Shown here: in pieces, positions 40,642-51,557 of the stretch
Numbering within the stretch: position 1 is the first letter of the stretch
Layout: every line of letters begins with the position of its first letter
Origin: Gemmatimonadota bacterium
Lineage (GTDB): Bacteria > Gemmatimonadota > Gemmatimonadetes > Longimicrobiales > Gaopeijiaceae
Assembly: GCA_022823225.1 (NCBI GenBank)
Contig: JAJDXM010000085.1
Location: 1-64,000, forward strand
Direction of reading: 5' to 3'
Length of the DNA: 64,000 nucleotides
Program-made: the position numbers and the translations under genes
Notes under the pieces: model-generated
Told to the model about the DNA's origin: nothing
What the model saw: the letters and a program-made list of their open reading frames with translations, nothing else
Database searches by the model: none

Positions 40642-42631
40642 AGCCCGGCGACGGCAGCGGGTCGGCCCCGGGGATCGCCGGGTTCGGCTGCGGAGCGACC
40701 TTCACCTCGGCATCCGCGGGCGCCGACACCGGTTCCTCGGCGTCGAAGTCGTTCGCCAGCGGAGCCAGTTCCCTGCCCTCAACCAGCAGCTGGATCTCTT
40801 CGGCGTCCAGCGTTTCGCGATCGAGCAGCGCCCGCGCGACGCTCTCAAGCAGTGGGAGGTTCGCCTCGATGATCTCGCGGGCATGGGCGTGGGCCTCGTC
40901 GAGGATGCGCTTCACCTCCTCGTCGACCGCCTGCGCGGTGAAGTCGGAGACCTCGCGGCGCTGAACCAGCTCGCGGCCCAGAAAGACCTCCTGCTCGCTG
41001 TCCCCCACGGCCATGAGGCCGATCCGATCGGACATGCCGAAGCGCGTGACCATGCGCCGGGCCATCGTCGTCGCCCTCTCGATGTCGTTCCCGGCTCCGG
41101 TGGTGACCTTTTCGAGCCCGAAGGCGATTTCCTCGGCGACCCGGCCTCCGAAGAGCATCGCAAGCTGACCCTTCAGCCATTCGCGCGTATGGGAATGGCG
41201 GTCCTCCTCCGGGAGAGAGGCGGTCAGGCCCAGGGCGCGTCCGCGCGGCACGATCGTGACCTTGTGGACGGGGTCGAGCCCGGGAACCTTGACCCCGATC
41301 ACGACGTGGCCGGCCTCATGGTACGCGGTCAGCTCGCGCTCCGCGTCGGTCAGGACCATGCTTCTGCGTTCCGTGCCCAGCATGACCTTGTCCTTGGCCT
41401 GTTCGAAGTCGACCATCGCCACCCGGTCCACACCGCGCCGCGCCGCGAAGAGGGCGGCCTCATTGCAGATGTTCGACAGGTCGGCGCCGCTCAGCCCCGG
41501 CGTCCCGCGCGCGACGAGGGACAGTTCGACGTCCTCGCCGAGCGGGAGCTTCTTGGCGTGGACCCGGAGGATTCCCTCGCGCCCCTTCACGTCCGGAAGG
41601 TCGACCACCACCTGCCGGTCGAAGCGCCCCGGACGGAGCAGCGCCGGATCCAGCACATCCGGGCGGTTGGTCGCCGCGAGGAGGATGACCCCCTCGTTGG
41701 CCTCGAATCCGTCCATCTCCACGAGAAGCGCGTTCAGGGTCTGTTCCCGCTCGTCGTGGCCGCCACCCAGTCCGGCGCCACGGTGCCGTCCCACGGCATC
41801 GATCTCGTCGACGAAGATGATGCACGGCGCGTGCGCCTTCCCCTGCTCGAAGAGGTCGCGCACGCGGGAGGCGCCCACGCCGACGAACATCTCTACGAAG
41901 TCTGAGCCGGACATCTGGAAGAAGGGGCGTCCCGCCTCCCCGGCGACCGCGCGGGCCAGCAGGGTCTTTCCGGTCCCGGGCGGACCGACCAGCAGCACAC
42001 CCTTCGGCAGGCGCCCCCCGAGACGGGAGAACCTCGGCGGATCCTTGAGGAATTCTATGATCTCCTCGAGTTCCGCCTTGGCTTCCTCGGCGCCGGCGAC
42101 ATCCACGAAGGTGACCTGCGGCGTGTCGGGACTGATCATCCGGGCCCGCGACCGGCCGAACTGGAACGCGCGGTTGCCGCCGCTCTGCATGGCGCGCAGG
42201 AACCAGATCCAGAAGGCGATGAAGAGGAGGAAGGGGAAGATCGTGAAGACGTAGGTTCCCCACCCCGGGCCGCGCGGGACGGCGTTCACCTCCACACCCT
42301 GTTCCTGCATGCTCTTGAACAGGTCCTCGTTGAGGCCGGGCGTCAGCTTGGTGACGAACTCCACGACCTCGGCCTCGTCGAACGTGATCGTGTTCTTCAG
42401 CTGCCCCTCGACGCTCTGTTCGCCGTGGATGGTGGCTTCGAGGATGTTGTCGCTTTCCAGTTGCCGGTACAGCTCCGACAGGCTGATCTCGCCGACCACG
42501 CGATTGGACGAACTGATGAACTGGTAGCCGATTACGCCCATCAGAGCCACCACGAACCAGAAGGGCGCCGTCCGCGGCATCTTCTTCAGCTTCTGCGGAT
42601 CCGTCTGCGGTGTCTTCTTCGGTTCGGACAT
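40640..42631 (-). CDS. ftsH: ATP-dependent membrane zinc metalloprotease FtsH
   Basis: 663 residues: two transmembrane segments (about 23-40 and 126-146) around a periplasmic domain, an AAA+ domain with Walker A G-P-P-G-T-G-K-T (216-223), the second region of homology, and the protease zinc motif H-E-A-G-H (438-442). It degrades misfolded and short-lived membrane proteins and the regulators they carry. The C-terminal 40 residues are Pro/Ala-rich and acidic. It lies 17 bases after hpt, in the order tilS-hpt-ftsH found in many bacteria. Confidence 0.95.
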   Translation of the reverse strand: MSEPKKTPQTDPQKLKKMPRTAPFWFVVALMGVIGYQFISSSNRVVGEISLSELYRQLESDNILEATIHGEQSVEGQLKNTITFDEAEVVEFVTKLTPGLNEDLFKSMQEQGVEVNAVPRGPGWGTYVFTIFPFLLFIAFWIWFLRAMQSGGNRAFQFGRSRARMISPDTPQVTFVDVAGAEEAKAELEEIIEFLKDPPRFSRLGGRLPKGVLLVGPPGTGKTLLARAVAGEAGRPFFQMSGSDFVEMFVGVGASRVRDLFEQGKAHAPCIIFVDEIDAVGRHRGAGLGGGHDEREQTLNALLVEMDGFEANEGVILLAATNRPDVLDPALLRPGRFDRQVVVDLPDVKGREGILRVHAKKLPLGEDVELSLVARGTPGLSGADLSNICNEAALFAARRGVDRVAMVDFEQAKDKVMLGTERRSMVLTDAERELTAYHEAGHVVIGVKVPGLDPVHKVTIVPRGRALGLTASLPEEDRHSHTREWLKGQLAMLFGGRVAEEIAFGLEKVTTGAGNDIERATTMARRMVTRFGMSDRIGLMAVGDSEQEVFLGRELVQRREVSDFTAQAVDEEVKRILDEAHAHAREIIEANLPLLESVARALLDRETLDAEEIQLLVEGRELAPLANDFDAEEPVSAPADAEVKVAPQPNPAIPGADPLPSPG

Positions 42632-42648
42632 CTACGGGTTCCCTGCTC

Positions 42649-43194
42649 TCAGATCGACCCAATATAGGGAAGGTGCCGAAAGTCCTCGGCATAGTCCAAC
42701 CCGTAACCTACCAGAAACTCGGCGGGCGCGTCGAAGCCGACCCAGCGGACATTCCAATCCAGGCGGGCGATCCGCTTGTGGAGAAGGGTACAGATCTCGA
42801 GACTCGCCGGTCCTCGCTCCTGCAGCAGGGGCATGAGCCGGTTGATGGTTGTGCCGCTGTCCACGATATCCTCTACGAGGATCACGTGGCGGCCCTTCAT
42901 CGAGGCCTCGGGATTGTACATCAGCCTCACCTTGCCGCTGCTGACCCTGTCGTTTCCGTAGCTCGACGCCAGCAGGAAGTCGACGTGAATCGGAAAGGGT
43001 ATCCGGCGGACCAGATCCGCAACGAATATGAAGGACCCCTTGAGCATGCCCAGAACGAGGACGTCGGACCGAGGTCCGTACGCCTCGCCGATCTCCGTGC
43101 CCATCTCCGCCACCCGGTGCTGAATCTCGTCGGCGGAATACACGATGCGGCGCAGTTGCCGGGCGCCGAGCTGACCGTTCCAGATGTGTGCCAA
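42649..43194 (-). CDS. hpt: Hypoxanthine(-guanine) phosphoribosyltransferase
   Basis: 181 residues, normal size. The phosphoribosyl-binding motif is I-L-V-E-D-I-V-D-S-G-T-T; near the N-terminus Y-S-A-D-E-I-Q and late V-G-F-D-A-P-A-E-F-L-V-G-Y-G-L-D-Y are typical of Hpt. It converts hypoxanthine/guanine plus PRPP to IMP/GMP. I chose the TTG at 43194 because GGAAGGAGG lies 6 bases before it and it gives the family length; an ATG at 43251 is possible but unnecessary. Confidence 0.9.
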   Translation of the reverse strand: MAHIWNGQLGARQLRRIVYSADEIQHRVAEMGTEIGEAYGPRSDVLVLGMLKGSFIFVADLVRRIPFPIHVDFLLASSYGNDRVSSGKVRLMYNPEASMKGRHVILVEDIVDSGTTINRLMPLLQERGPASLEICTLLHKRIARLDWNVRWVGFDAPAEFLVGYGLDYAEDFRHLPYIGSI

Positions 43195-43267
43195 GGGAGC
43201 CTCCTTCCGGTCGCTCGGCAACCCGGGAATCGATGGGTGGGACCGCCCCATGAGCGGGAACCCTACT

Positions 43268-44287
43268 TCACCGTGCGCGAAGAGCGCAACACTTGATTGC
43301 CACGATCCCGGAGCGGTTCTCCACCACGATCCCGCCACCGGCGTCGACCCGGCGCCCGCTCGGCAGGTCCCGAACGAGGCTGACCAGGGCGGCGGTCGCG
43401 GCGCGGCCGGGGTCCCCGCCGAGACGCTGGGCCGCGCGGCGCAGCACCAGGGTCAGCAGGGGCAGCGAAAGAGCGCCCAGCGCCCGGCGGTCGAGGAGAA
43501 AGCCACTCGCCGAGGTGGCGCCGTCCCGCGCGGACCTGGGCGTTCCGGAGGAGCCGGGACCGGGCCGGGACAGCGCCGCGATACGCTCGTCGAGGAGTTC
43601 GTCGAGGGCCGCTCCCTCGAGTCGGCTCGTGCCGGCGAGGGCCGCAAGCGCCGCGCTCGCTCCCGGGACCGCATCTTCGAGCGCCGGGAGGACGGTGTGC
43701 CGGATCCGGTTGCGGGTCCAGCGCGGATCGCGATTGGTAGGATCGTCGCGGAAGGGGATGCCGCGCTCCCCCGCGAAGGCCTCGATCTCCGCGCGCCGAA
43801 ATGGCAGCAGGGGCCGCACGACGTGGGGAGACCTCTCCGCGCGGATGCCTCCGAGGCCGCGAGGACCGCTCCCCCGCGCGGCTCGGAAGAGCACGGTTTC
43901 CGCCTGGTCGTCCGCGGTGTGTGCGGTCATGGTGACCGCGCCGTCGCCCATCCGGCTCCGGGCCTGCTCGAAGAAGCGGTAGCGGAGGCGCCTCCCCTCG
44001 GCCTCGCTCGCCACCGGCGCGGCGGCGCGCTCAAGGTGGAAGGGCACGTCCCACTCGGCGCAGATTCCGGCCAGCCAGGCGGCGTCCTCTCCGCTTCCTT
44101 CCCGCATGCGGTGGTCGACATGGGCGGCGTGCAACCCGATCCGGGGCGGCCCTTCCCGGAAGCGCAACAGGTGCAGGAGCGTCATCGAATCAACGCCGCC
44201 CGAGACGCCCACGATCACGCTGCCGCCGTCCCTCAGCCACCCCGAGGCGGCGGCGTGCCTCGCGAAGCGGACGTCGAGGGCCTTCAC
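43268..44287 (-). CDS. tilS: tRNA(Ile)-lysidine synthetase
   Basis: 339 residues from a GTG at 44287 that overlaps the GDPD stop (GTGA). The PP-loop ATPase motif S-G-G-V-D-S lies at 29-34, followed by H-V-D-H-R-M-R (the H-V-D-H motif) and H-T-A-D-D-Q-A-E-T. It puts lysidine on the anticodon of tRNA-Ile2 so that AUA is read as Ile. The long open frame upstream to 46498 is only overlap with other genes. The C-terminal domain is shorter than in the longest TilS types. Confidence 0.9.
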   Translation of the reverse strand: MKALDVRFARHAAASGWLRDGGSVIVGVSGGVDSMTLLHLLRFREGPPRIGLHAAHVDHRMREGSGEDAAWLAGICAEWDVPFHLERAAAPVASEAEGRRLRYRFFEQARSRMGDGAVTMTAHTADDQAETVLFRAARGSGPRGLGGIRAERSPHVVRPLLPFRRAEIEAFAGERGIPFRDDPTNRDPRWTRNRIRHTVLPALEDAVPGASAALAALAGTSRLEGAALDELLDERIAALSRPGPGSSGTPRSARDGATSASGFLLDRRALGALSLPLLTLVLRRAAQRLGGDPGRAATAALVSLVRDLPSGRRVDAGGGIVVENRSGIVAIKCCALRAR

Positions 44288-45135
44288 GACGGCCTTCCGT
44301 TGCGGTCGGCGCCCGGCGGAAGCGGACGCCCCGCGACTTCGGAGAGCACGCGGGCGAGCAGGTCGGGCCGGTCGGTCATGATCCCGTCGGCGCCCCACCG
44401 TAGCAGGCGCCGCATGTCCTCGGTGTCGTTCACCGTCCACACGTAGACCGGCATGTTGGCCGCGCGGGACGCCCGCAGAAGCCGCGGGGTGACGACGCGC
44501 AGCCTTCCCGACCGTTCGGGGAGCTGGAATCCGTCGGCGGCGGGCGCGAACCACCGGCCCGCGAGGCCGATGTGGTGCAGAAACCAGAAGGGGGCGACCT
44601 GCCGCCGGGAGGCGCCCCACGGGCCGCGGTAACCGCGGGCTCCCACGCGCGTGGCCTCGAACTCGGCGCCCACGAGGACGCGGTCCTCGGCACCGGCGGC
44701 CCGGATCTCGCGCACCAGGGGGGCGGCTGCCTCGGCGGCCTTCGGCTCCACCACGATGCGCGTGTCCGGGAAGGCGTCGAGCACCTCCTCGAAGAGAGGC
44801 ACGCGCACACCGCACCCGCGGAAGGACGCCTCGCCCGCGGGGTCGGCGAAACGGAAGCCCGCATCCAGTTCGCGGGCGCGCGCCCAGTTCATCTCGCTCA
44901 CGCGCCCCGTCCCGTCGGTGGTGCGGTCCACGGCCTCGTCGTGGATGACGACCACGCGCCCGTCCGCGGTCACCCGCACGTCCATCTCCAGGATGTCCGC
45001 GTCCCACTCCTCGATCGCCTGCCGGAAGGCGGCCATGGTGTTCTCCGGCGCCAGACCCGCCCCGCCCCGGTGCGCAATCAACTGGGGCGCGCCGGCGAAG
45101 AAGGCGTGACCCGGCCGGTGGAAGCGCGACGGCAC
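44284..45135 (-). CDS. Glycerophosphodiester phosphodiesterase family protein
   Basis: 283 residues. Motifs: A-H-R-G-G-A-G-L-A-P-E-N-T near the start, W-D-A-D-I-L-E-M-D-V-R, H-D-E-A-V-D-R-T-T-D-G-T-G, and late N-D-T-E-D-M-R-R-L-L. The His/Glu/Asp set for metal-dependent hydrolysis of glycerophosphodiesters is complete. No signal peptide is visible, so probably cytosolic. Start codon is GTG or ATG at 45135, 10 bases after the S46 peptidase stop; its own stop overlaps tilS. Confidence 0.85.
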   Translation of the reverse strand: MPSRFHRPGHAFFAGAPQLIAHRGGAGLAPENTMAAFRQAIEEWDADILEMDVRVTADGRVVVIHDEAVDRTTDGTGRVSEMNWARARELDAGFRFADPAGEASFRGCGVRVPLFEEVLDAFPDTRIVVEPKAAEAAAPLVREIRAAGAEDRVLVGAEFEATRVGARGYRGPWGASRRQVAPFWFLHHIGLAGRWFAPAADGFQLPERSGRLRVVTPRLLRASRAANMPVYVWTVNDTEDMRRLLRWGADGIMTDRPDLLARVLSEVAGRPLPPGADRNGRPS

Positions 45136-45144
45136 GGCCCGGCC

Positions 45145-47385
45145 TCAACGTCCTCCGGTCAGCTCCCGCACGATCCTGTCGGCGCCGTAGATCTCCTCGA
45201 GGGCCTCCAGGATGCCGCGGGCGTCCACCGCGACGGAGCGGTTCCGGTCCGGGATATAGATGTAGTCTCCCGGAAGGCTGTCGATGTTGCCGTCGAAGAC
45301 CACGCCCACGACCTCCAGCTCGCGGTTCACGACCGGGGAGCCCGAGTTGCCGCCGATGATGTCCGCGGTGCTCACGAAGTTGAGCGGAGTGGAGAGGTCG
45401 AAGCCGGGCGGCGGGGCGGTCCAGCGCGCCGGCAGCGCCCACTCCTCCGCCAGGGGGTTCGAATGATGCCGGTCGTAGAGGCCGTAGAAGGTCGTGAAGG
45501 CCGGAGCAACCGTGCCGTTGTACGGAAATCCGCGCACGACGCCGTCGGCGAGCCGCAGCGAGAAGGTCGCGTCCGGGGGCACGGCGGTGCCGCTGACCTC
45601 GAAGCGCGCGCGGCCCAACAGGGCGGAGATCTCCACTTCGCGGGGCGCGACCGTCGCGGCGGTCTCCTGGAACGGGAAGTACTGCTGCAGCAGTCCCTGC
45701 AGGAACGCGAACGCACTTTCGGTGATGGGGTCGAGGGTGCCTCCGGTGAGCGCGCCGACCGCCGCCGCCGAGTCGGCCATGGCCGAGCTGGCCAGGAGCG
45801 CCCCCACCGTCTCGTCGACCGTGCGTCCCCGGAGAAGCGATGTCACGGATGGGTCCGCTTCGCCGTAGGCGTCGATCACGTCCCGGATGCGGGCGGCCAG
45901 GAGGGCCGCGTCGAGCTCCGCCGGCCGGTTTGCGACCGAGCGCATCTCGTCGACGACTTCCTCCAGCTCCTCGGGCGAAGCTCCGCTGGCCTGCGCGTTG
46001 AGGTAGCCGAATGCGGCCAGGGTCCGCTGGATCAGCGAAGACTCGTAATCGGCGTTCCCGAAGCCGATGAACGCGCGGAACCCGCTCGCCACCTCCGCCT
46101 TGCGCTCCTGCAGCGCCGCCATCCGGTCGAAGAGCGGAAGGTAAGCGTCGCGGAGCGCCGGATCGGACCCGATCGCCGCCTGGAAGTCCGCCTGGGCCGC
46201 AGCCCTGCGCGCGATCACGTACGGGTCGCGCAGTCCACCGAGCATGCCCGTGTAGGCCTTCTGCGCGTTGAGGAGGCTGAAGAGGGTGTTTCGGGCGTCG
46301 TCGATGCCCGGCTCGTCCTCGCGTCCCTCGAGGTACTGCTCCATCGCCCCGATCCTCGATTCGAGAAACGCCAGGAGCGCGGGCATCTCCACGTCGCGGC
46401 GGAATTCGAGTTCGGCGACCGTCTGGAGCCGTGAGGTGCTGCCCGGATTCCCGATGATGAAGACGAGGTCGCCTTCGCGCACGCCGTCGGGGCTCCACCG
46501 GAAATGATCAGGCGTGGCCAGCGGCTGCCCTCCGTCGTCCAGCAGGCGGAAGAAGGCGAAATCGAGGGAGTAGCGCGGATAGGTGAAGTTGTCCGGCTCG
46601 CCGCCGAAGAAGCCGAGGCCCAGCTCGGGGGCCATGACCAGCGCGGCCCGCGTGTAGCGCCTGAAGACGTACGCCGAATACAGTCCCCCGTTGTACAGCG
46701 AGACCACCTCGACCTCGATTCCGGCCTCCTCCCCGCCCCGCTCCTCCCGGATGCCGGCGGCGAGGGCTTCGGTCACGCTGTCGCGCACGGTGAGGCGCGC
46801 CGCCGGATCGGGTGCCGCGTCGACAATGGCGCGGACCTCCGCGGTCACGTCGACGATGTCGATGAGCTGGTCCGCCTCGAAGTCGCTCACCGCGCGCTCG
46901 TCGGTCCGCGCCGCCGCGTAGAAGCCTTCATCGAGGAGGTTTTCGCCCTCGGCGGAGACCTGCGTGACGAACTCCCGCGCACAGTGGTGGTTGGTGAGGA
47001 CCAGTCCGCCGGGAGAGACCAGCGACGCCGAGCAGCCTGGAATCCTGAGCGCGCCGAGCCGGGCCCGCGCGTACCATTCGTTGCCGGGCGAAAAGCCGTA
47101 GGTGTCGCGCAGGTAGGATGTGGGCGGGGCGTCGAAGGTCCACATCTTCCCGTTGTCGAACTCCCCCGCCCGGACGGTGTCGTAGCCGGGCATGGGGGCG
47201 GGGGCGGCGGTGGGGCGGACGTCGGGGGTGAAGTCGTCGCCGTACTGGATGGCGGCCACTCCGACGGGCGCGTCCGGGTCGGTGGGCGCGGGGGCCGGCG
47301 CTGCCGGGGCGGGAATGGAGGGGGGCGGGGGGGCGGCACAGGCCGCCAGGGCCAGAATCAGAACGGAGGCCGGGGCGTTGCGCAT
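45145..47385 (-). CDS. S46-family dipeptidyl-peptidase (DPP7/DPP11-like), secreted
   Basis: 746 residues. Lipoprotein-like signal (L-A-A-C-A-A) and a Pro/Ala-rich linker; the chymotrypsin-type fold has L-T-N-H-H-C (His133/134) and G-G-N-S-G-S-P (Ser about 681). In the family the specificity depends on a residue just before the Ser domain; not determined here. It releases dipeptides from peptides in the periplasm. A GCCGGCC/GGCCGGC hairpin lies 34-52 bases upstream of the start, divergent from nfo. Confidence 0.85.
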   Translation of the reverse strand: MRNAPASVLILALAACAAPPPPSIPAPAAPAPAPTDPDAPVGVAAIQYGDDFTPDVRPTAAPAPMPGYDTVRAGEFDNGKMWTFDAPPTSYLRDTYGFSPGNEWYARARLGALRIPGCSASLVSPGGLVLTNHHCAREFVTQVSAEGENLLDEGFYAAARTDERAVSDFEADQLIDIVDVTAEVRAIVDAAPDPAARLTVRDSVTEALAAGIREERGGEEAGIEVEVVSLYNGGLYSAYVFRRYTRAALVMAPELGLGFFGGEPDNFTYPRYSLDFAFFRLLDDGGQPLATPDHFRWSPDGVREGDLVFIIGNPGSTSRLQTVAELEFRRDVEMPALLAFLESRIGAMEQYLEGREDEPGIDDARNTLFSLLNAQKAYTGMLGGLRDPYVIARRAAAQADFQAAIGSDPALRDAYLPLFDRMAALQERKAEVASGFRAFIGFGNADYESSLIQRTLAAFGYLNAQASGASPEELEEVVDEMRSVANRPAELDAALLAARIRDVIDAYGEADPSVTSLLRGRTVDETVGALLASSAMADSAAAVGALTGGTLDPITESAFAFLQGLLQQYFPFQETAATVAPREVEISALLGRARFEVSGTAVPPDATFSLRLADGVVRGFPYNGTVAPAFTTFYGLYDRHHSNPLAEEWALPARWTAPPPGFDLSTPLNFVSTADIIGGNSGSPVVNRELEVVGVVFDGNIDSLPGDYIYIPDRNRSVAVDARGILEALEEIYGADRIVRELTGGR

Positions 47386-47514
47386 AGGTTGGTCCCCTGG
47401 TCAGTCGCACGAGCGGTCGCCGGCCGCGGGGGCCGGCGGGTGTCCGCGGCCCGGCAATGCCCGGTCGCGGATGTCTCACCTTGCAAGATAAGGCTTGGGA
47501 GGCGAGATAGGATA

Positions 47515-48384
47515 ATGTCATGTGAACATGACGAGTTGGGCGCTCACGTATCGGTCGCGGGGGGAATCGACCGGGGCCCGGCGCGGGCCGAGGAGATCGG
47601 AGCGGCCGTCTTTCAGATCTTCACCAAGCAGCCCAACCGCTGGGCCGAGCCCACCGTGGCCGATGCAACCGCGGACCGGTTTCGCGCCGAGTGCGCCCGT
47701 ATCGGAGCAACCTTCACGGTGTCGCACGATTCCTACCTCATCAACCTGGCCAGCCCGGATCCGATGCTGTGGCGCCGTTCGGCCGAGTGTTTCCGGGGCG
47801 AAGTCCTGCGCGCCGGGCTCCTCGGGCTCGATGCCGTCGTCACGCATCCGGGCAACGCCACCGACGGGGACCGCGTGGGCGGCATCGAGCGCAATGCGGA
47901 AGCAATCACGGAGGCGCTCGTCGCCGTCCCCGGGCGGACCCGGATCCTGCTGGAACTGACCGCGGGCGCGGGCACCTCCATTGGCGGCACCTTCGAAGAC
48001 CTGGCATCGATCATGGATGGAATCCCCGAACCGCACCGCTCGCGCCTGGGCGTCTGCTTCGACACCTGCCACGCCTGGGTCGCCGGCTACGACCTCGCAG
48101 GCGACTTCGAGGGCGTGTGGATCCGCGCGGACGACACCTTCGGTTCGCACCGCGTGGAGCTGTTTCACCTGAACGATGCCCGCACACCCTTCGGCTCACG
48201 GCTGGACCGCCACGCGAACATCGGCGAAGGCACGATCGGCATTGGGCCCTTCCGGCGCCTGATGAACCAGGGCCGCTTCACCTCCGTCCCCAAGATACTG
48301 GAGACGCCCAAGGGTGAAGACGCCGTGACCGCGGACCGTATGAACCTGCGGTTGCTTCGGCGCCTCAGGACGGAGGAACGTTAG
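47515..48384 (+). CDS. nfo: Endonuclease IV (AP endonuclease family 2)
   Basis: 289 residues from the ATG at 47515: G-A-H-V-S-V-A-G-G-I at the start, V-S-H-D-S-Y-L-I-N-L, T-H-P-G-N-A-T-D, C-F-D-T-C-H-A-W-V-A-G-Y-D, and G-E-G-T-I-G near the C-terminus. These are the zinc-binding and DNA-repair motifs of Nfo. It cuts DNA at abasic sites. The open frame begins at 46504 only because the opposite strand is coding (S46). First gene of the plus-strand run. Confidence 0.92.
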   Translation: MSCEHDELGAHVSVAGGIDRGPARAEEIGAAVFQIFTKQPNRWAEPTVADATADRFRAECARIGATFTVSHDSYLINLASPDPMLWRRSAECFRGEVLRAGLLGLDAVVTHPGNATDGDRVGGIERNAEAITEALVAVPGRTRILLELTAGAGTSIGGTFEDLASIMDGIPEPHRSRLGVCFDTCHAWVAGYDLAGDFEGVWIRADDTFGSHRVELFHLNDARTPFGSRLDRHANIGEGTIGIGPFRRLMNQGRFTSVPKILETPKGEDAVTADRMNLRLLRRLRTEER

Positions 48385-48481
48385 CGGCCCCCGGTGTCCG
48401 CCGACCGGTCCCGTTCGGCCGTGTACCCGGAACGCGTCTCCACGGGCTCGCACAAGTCCTTCCACAATGATAGGTTACCGC

Positions 48482-49426
48482 ATGTCGACGATCCCGATGA
48501 GACCACTCGGATTCGGCGAAATCCTGGACGGTGCCCTGCAGCTGTTCCGCCGCGATTTCGGTCTTTACTACCTGATCGTGCTGGTTTGCTCGCTGCCGGC
48601 CTACGTGTTTACGGTGGTGTGGAATCCGAACGAACTGCTGGAGGGCGCGGAAGCGGTCGACAGCGCCGCCGACCCCACGATCGCCCTGGAGCAACTCGGC
48701 ACCCTGATGGGGCAGGCGGGCTTCCTCTTCCTCGTCCAACTGGTGGGCCTGGCGTTCTCGTTCTTCGCGTCGGTGGCCCTGGCCGTCGCGATGCACGACC
48801 GCATCGAGGATCGGCCGTCCTCGCTCGGATCCGCCTACAGGGGCGCGCTCCCTCACCTGGTCAGCGCGGCCGGCGCATCCATCGTGGCTTTCCTGATCTT
48901 TCTCGTGGTCTTCGTTCTGGTCTGGCTGCTCACGATGGTCAGCCTCGCCGCACTCCTCGTCGCCGCCGGAAGCCCATGGCTGTTGGTGGCCGGCGGCGTG
49001 GTCATGGGGGCCGTGCTGGTGGCGGTGGTGTGTCTCTGGCTGGCGGCCACCTTCGGGATCTTTCCGGCGGTCGTCGTTGAGGGGCGATCGGCAATGGATG
49101 CCCTGGGGCGGTCGGCTTCACTGTGCCGGGGTGCTTTGCTGAGGGTCATCGGCATCATGGTGGTGGCGGGGATCGTGAGTACGGCGCCAACGGTGGCCGT
49201 CACCTTCTTCACCGGAACCTGGGAGCTGTTCCTGCCCTCCGCGGAAGTGGCAACGATCAGCCCGACCCGCCAGTGGGTGCTGAACACCGCCGGTCTGGTC
49301 GTGACTCCGCTTGCGACGCCGTTCACGCTGGGTTGCATCATGATGCTCTTTCACGACCGCCGGGTCCGCAGTGAAGGCTACGATCTGGAAAGGCTCGCGG
49401 ACGAGATGGACGTCGCCGCTCCGTGA
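48482..49426 (+). CDS. Multi-spanning membrane protein of unknown function
   Basis: About 314 residues (ATG at 48482; another ATG at 48467). Six or so hydrophobic segments (from Y-Y-L-I-V-L-V-C-S to V-V-T-P-L-A-T-P-F-T-L). The N-terminal P-L-G-F-G-E-I-L-D-G-A-L-Q-L-F-R-R is typical of a widespread family next to DUF4129 and RDD/SpoIIM genes. It overlaps the DUF4129 gene (stop/start GTGA). Likely part of the same membrane complex as the following four genes; no enzyme motif. Confidence 0.65.
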   Translation: MSTIPMRPLGFGEILDGALQLFRRDFGLYYLIVLVCSLPAYVFTVVWNPNELLEGAEAVDSAADPTIALEQLGTLMGQAGFLFLVQLVGLAFSFFASVALAVAMHDRIEDRPSSLGSAYRGALPHLVSAAGASIVAFLIFLVVFVLVWLLTMVSLAALLVAAGSPWLLVAGGVVMGAVLVAVVCLWLAATFGIFPAVVVEGRSAMDALGRSASLCRGALLRVIGIMVVAGIVSTAPTVAVTFFTGTWELFLPSAEVATISPTRQWVLNTAGLVVTPLATPFTLGCIMMLFHDRRVRSEGYDLERLADEMDVAAP

Positions 49427-50211
49427 CCGGATCGGGAGTTCCCGAGCGTCTGCTCCCGCTGGGCCGGCTGCCCACACCCGAACAGCTTCCCGCCCCGGGG
49501 GCCTCCCCGGCATCCCAGGAGCTGCCCTCGCCCGAGGAGATCTCCGGGACGTTGCGCGACATCGTTGCGGGGCCGGACTTTGCGACCTTCGAGGCGCCGG
49601 TGGGCAATCCCCTGATGGATGCCGTAATCGATCGGTTCTTCCAGTTCGTGGAGTGGATCCTGGAGATGCTGGACCGCGCTCCGGCGGCGGTGTCCGTTCT
49701 GGCGATCATCATTCCCCTGCTGGCGCTGCTGGCCGCGGGCGTCATGGTCGTGCGGCGCAGGCGCGGGGCCGTGAAGCGGGCTGCTGACGGACACGCAACG
49801 ACGGAGGAACCGACTCCCGTGACCCCGGCCGAGTGGCTCCGGCTGGCCAGCGACAGGGCCGGCAGAGGCAGGCTTCGTTCCGCGGCGACCGCGCTGTACC
49901 AGGGGTTCCTGCTGACACTGGACCAGCGTGGAACGGTCGCCTTCCATCCTTCCAAGACCCCCGGCGACTATTCGCTGGAGATCGCCCGCGGCTACTCCGC
50001 CGGAACGGATGTTGGCGCCGGCGGGCAATTTCTGAGTTCGTTTCAGGGCTTTTCCTTCGGGCAGGAGGACCCCTCCCAGGACGGATACGCCGACCTGACC
50101 CGTCTGGCGCGGGAGGCCGGATGCCCGGCCGACGGCTCTGCGGCCGCACGCGATGCCGGTTCGGTAGCCGCTGCGGATTCGGAGCCGGGGACGCCGGCAG
50201 GTACCGGGTGA
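49423..50211 (+). CDS. DUF4129-domain membrane protein
   Basis: 262 residues: an N-terminal region without a signal peptide, one transmembrane segment (about 86-108, A-V-S-V-L-A-I-I-I-P-L-L-A-L-L) followed by basic residues, then the DUF4129 domain with A-E-W-L-R-L-A, A-L-Y-Q-G-F-L-L-T-L and K-T-P-G-D-Y-S. In many bacteria this domain is coded beside MoxR and DUF58, as here. It starts inside the upstream gene's stop and overlaps the DUF4350 gene. Confidence 0.75.
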   Translation: MTGSGVPERLLPLGRLPTPEQLPAPGASPASQELPSPEEISGTLRDIVAGPDFATFEAPVGNPLMDAVIDRFFQFVEWILEMLDRAPAAVSVLAIIIPLLALLAAGVMVVRRRRGAVKRAADGHATTEEPTPVTPAEWLRLASDRAGRGRLRSAATALYQGFLLTLDQRGTVAFHPSKTPGDYSLEIARGYSAGTDVGAGGQFLSSFQGFSFGQEDPSQDGYADLTRLAREAGCPADGSAAARDAGSVAAADSEPGTPAGTG

Positions 50212-51557
50212 GCCGCGTGCAAGCCCGGGGACGCAGAAGAACCGTTGCCTGGATCCTCGTGATCCTCGGGCTGGGTGCACTGGCAGGATACCTGACCCTT
50301 CCCCAGGGCCGCCGCTCGACCGAGGTGTTGCGCAGTTCGCTGCGGACCACGCCCGACGGTGTTGCAGCGCTCTCGCGCGGGATCGCCCGGCTCGGGCGGC
50401 ACACCGAGCCCCGGCTGACCCCGATGGCGGACGCGGATCCGGTTCGGGGCACGATCGTCCTGCTTCAGCCGAGGCTGGTCATCCTGACCCCCGACGAAAT
50501 GCAGGCGCTGCTGGATCATGTCAGGGACGGCGGCACGTTCATCTACGCACCGCCCGCGCGATCCGGTGTTCCGGGCAACACCCCGTTCATGGTGGTTCTC
50601 GGGGTGCACTTCCCAATGGGCTCGAGCCGCGTGCTGCCGGACTCGGCGGTCGGTCGCTGGGCCGCCCACCCCCTGACCGCCGGGCTTCCCGCCCCGGAAT
50701 CCCCGCGGTTCGGCTTCCAGGTGTTGTTCGCGGAGGAGGCGGATTCGGCCGGGACGGAAGCGCGCCTGGCGGAAGCGGAGCCGGAGACCGACGAAACGGA
50801 GGCGGCACCGGACTCCGTCCAGGACTTCATCGACGGGCTGCGTCAAATGTCCGCCGGGTTCCCCGACGCCGGGGACGCGGGACCGCCCATACCGCTGCTG
50901 ACCGCCCCCGATTCCAGCGGCAACGAGCTGATGGCGGCCGCGGAGATCCCGCTGGGCGAAGGGCGGATCGTGATCCTGGCGCACTCGGCGCCGCTCGCCA
51001 ACCGGGCCGCGGCCGAGGATCCGCTGGCGGCGCTGGCCGTGCGGGCCGCGCTGGCCTACACCAGCGAGACGGACACGGTGTTCTTTGACGAGTTCCATCA
51101 GGGAATCACCGGATACGGAAGCCGGGCTCAGGTTCTCGCCAACTTCTTTCTGGCCAGCCCCGGCGGCCTGACCCTCCTGAGCATCATCGCGGTCAGCTTT
51201 CTCTACCTGGCCTGCAGGGGCCTGCGGTTTGGCGTGCCGAACACGGCCGTTGCACCGGCCGACCGGGAGCGGAGGTCCCCGCTGGAACACGTCTCGGCCC
51301 TTGGGGACCTCTACAGGAAGGCCGGCTCGGCCGACACGGCCGCGCTGCTCCTGCTCTCGCGGCTGGCGAGATCGATCCGCCGTCCCCCGCCCCGGGACCT
51401 GGACGAGGCCGGCGCGCTCCTGCGGGAACTCGAGGCGCGCAGCGGCAAGCACCCCTCCCTGGACCGTCTGCGGGCGGGGCTGCAGTCGGAGCCGGTGGAC
51501 CTGACCATCGTCGCCGCCGGAGTGGATGAACACCTTGCAAGGAGATTCAGCAAATGA
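50208..51557 (+). CDS. DUF4350-domain membrane protein
   Basis: 449 residues from a GTG at 50208. One transmembrane segment near the N-terminus ([14 protein letters not shown]), a soluble region with [10 protein letters not shown] and G-T-F-I-Y-A-P-P, and a second segment near 322 ([14 protein letters not shown]). Such proteins sit with DUF4129, MoxR and DUF58. The C-terminal part is cytosolic and Arg-rich. Its stop overlaps the moxR start (ATGA). Confidence 0.7.
   Translation: MSRVQARGRRRTVAWILVILGLGALAGYLTLPQGRRSTEVLRSSLRTTPDGVAALSRGIARLGRHTEPRLTPMADADPVRGTIVLLQPRLVILTPDEMQALLDHVRDGGTFIYAPPARSGVPGNTPFMVVLGVHFPMGSSRVLPDSAVGRWAAHPLTAGLPAPESPRFGFQVLFAEEADSAGTEARLAEAEPETDETEAAPDSVQDFIDGLRQMSAGFPDAGDAGPPIPLLTAPDSSGNELMAAAEIPLGEGRIVILAHSAPLANRAAAEDPLAALAVRAALAYTSETDTVFFDEFHQGITGYGSRAQVLANFFLASPGGLTLLSIIAVSFLYLACRGLRFGVPNTAVAPADRERRSPLEHVSALGDLYRKAGSADTAALLLLSRLARSIRRPPPRDLDEAGALLRELEARSGKHPSLDRLRAGLQSEPVDLTIVAAGVDEHLARRFSK

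Noticed and set aside
47419-47437. GCCGGCC/GGCCGGC hairpin as a riboswitch or operator of the S46 gene
   Set aside because: A simple GC palindrome in GC-rich sequence; no conserved aptamer features seen.
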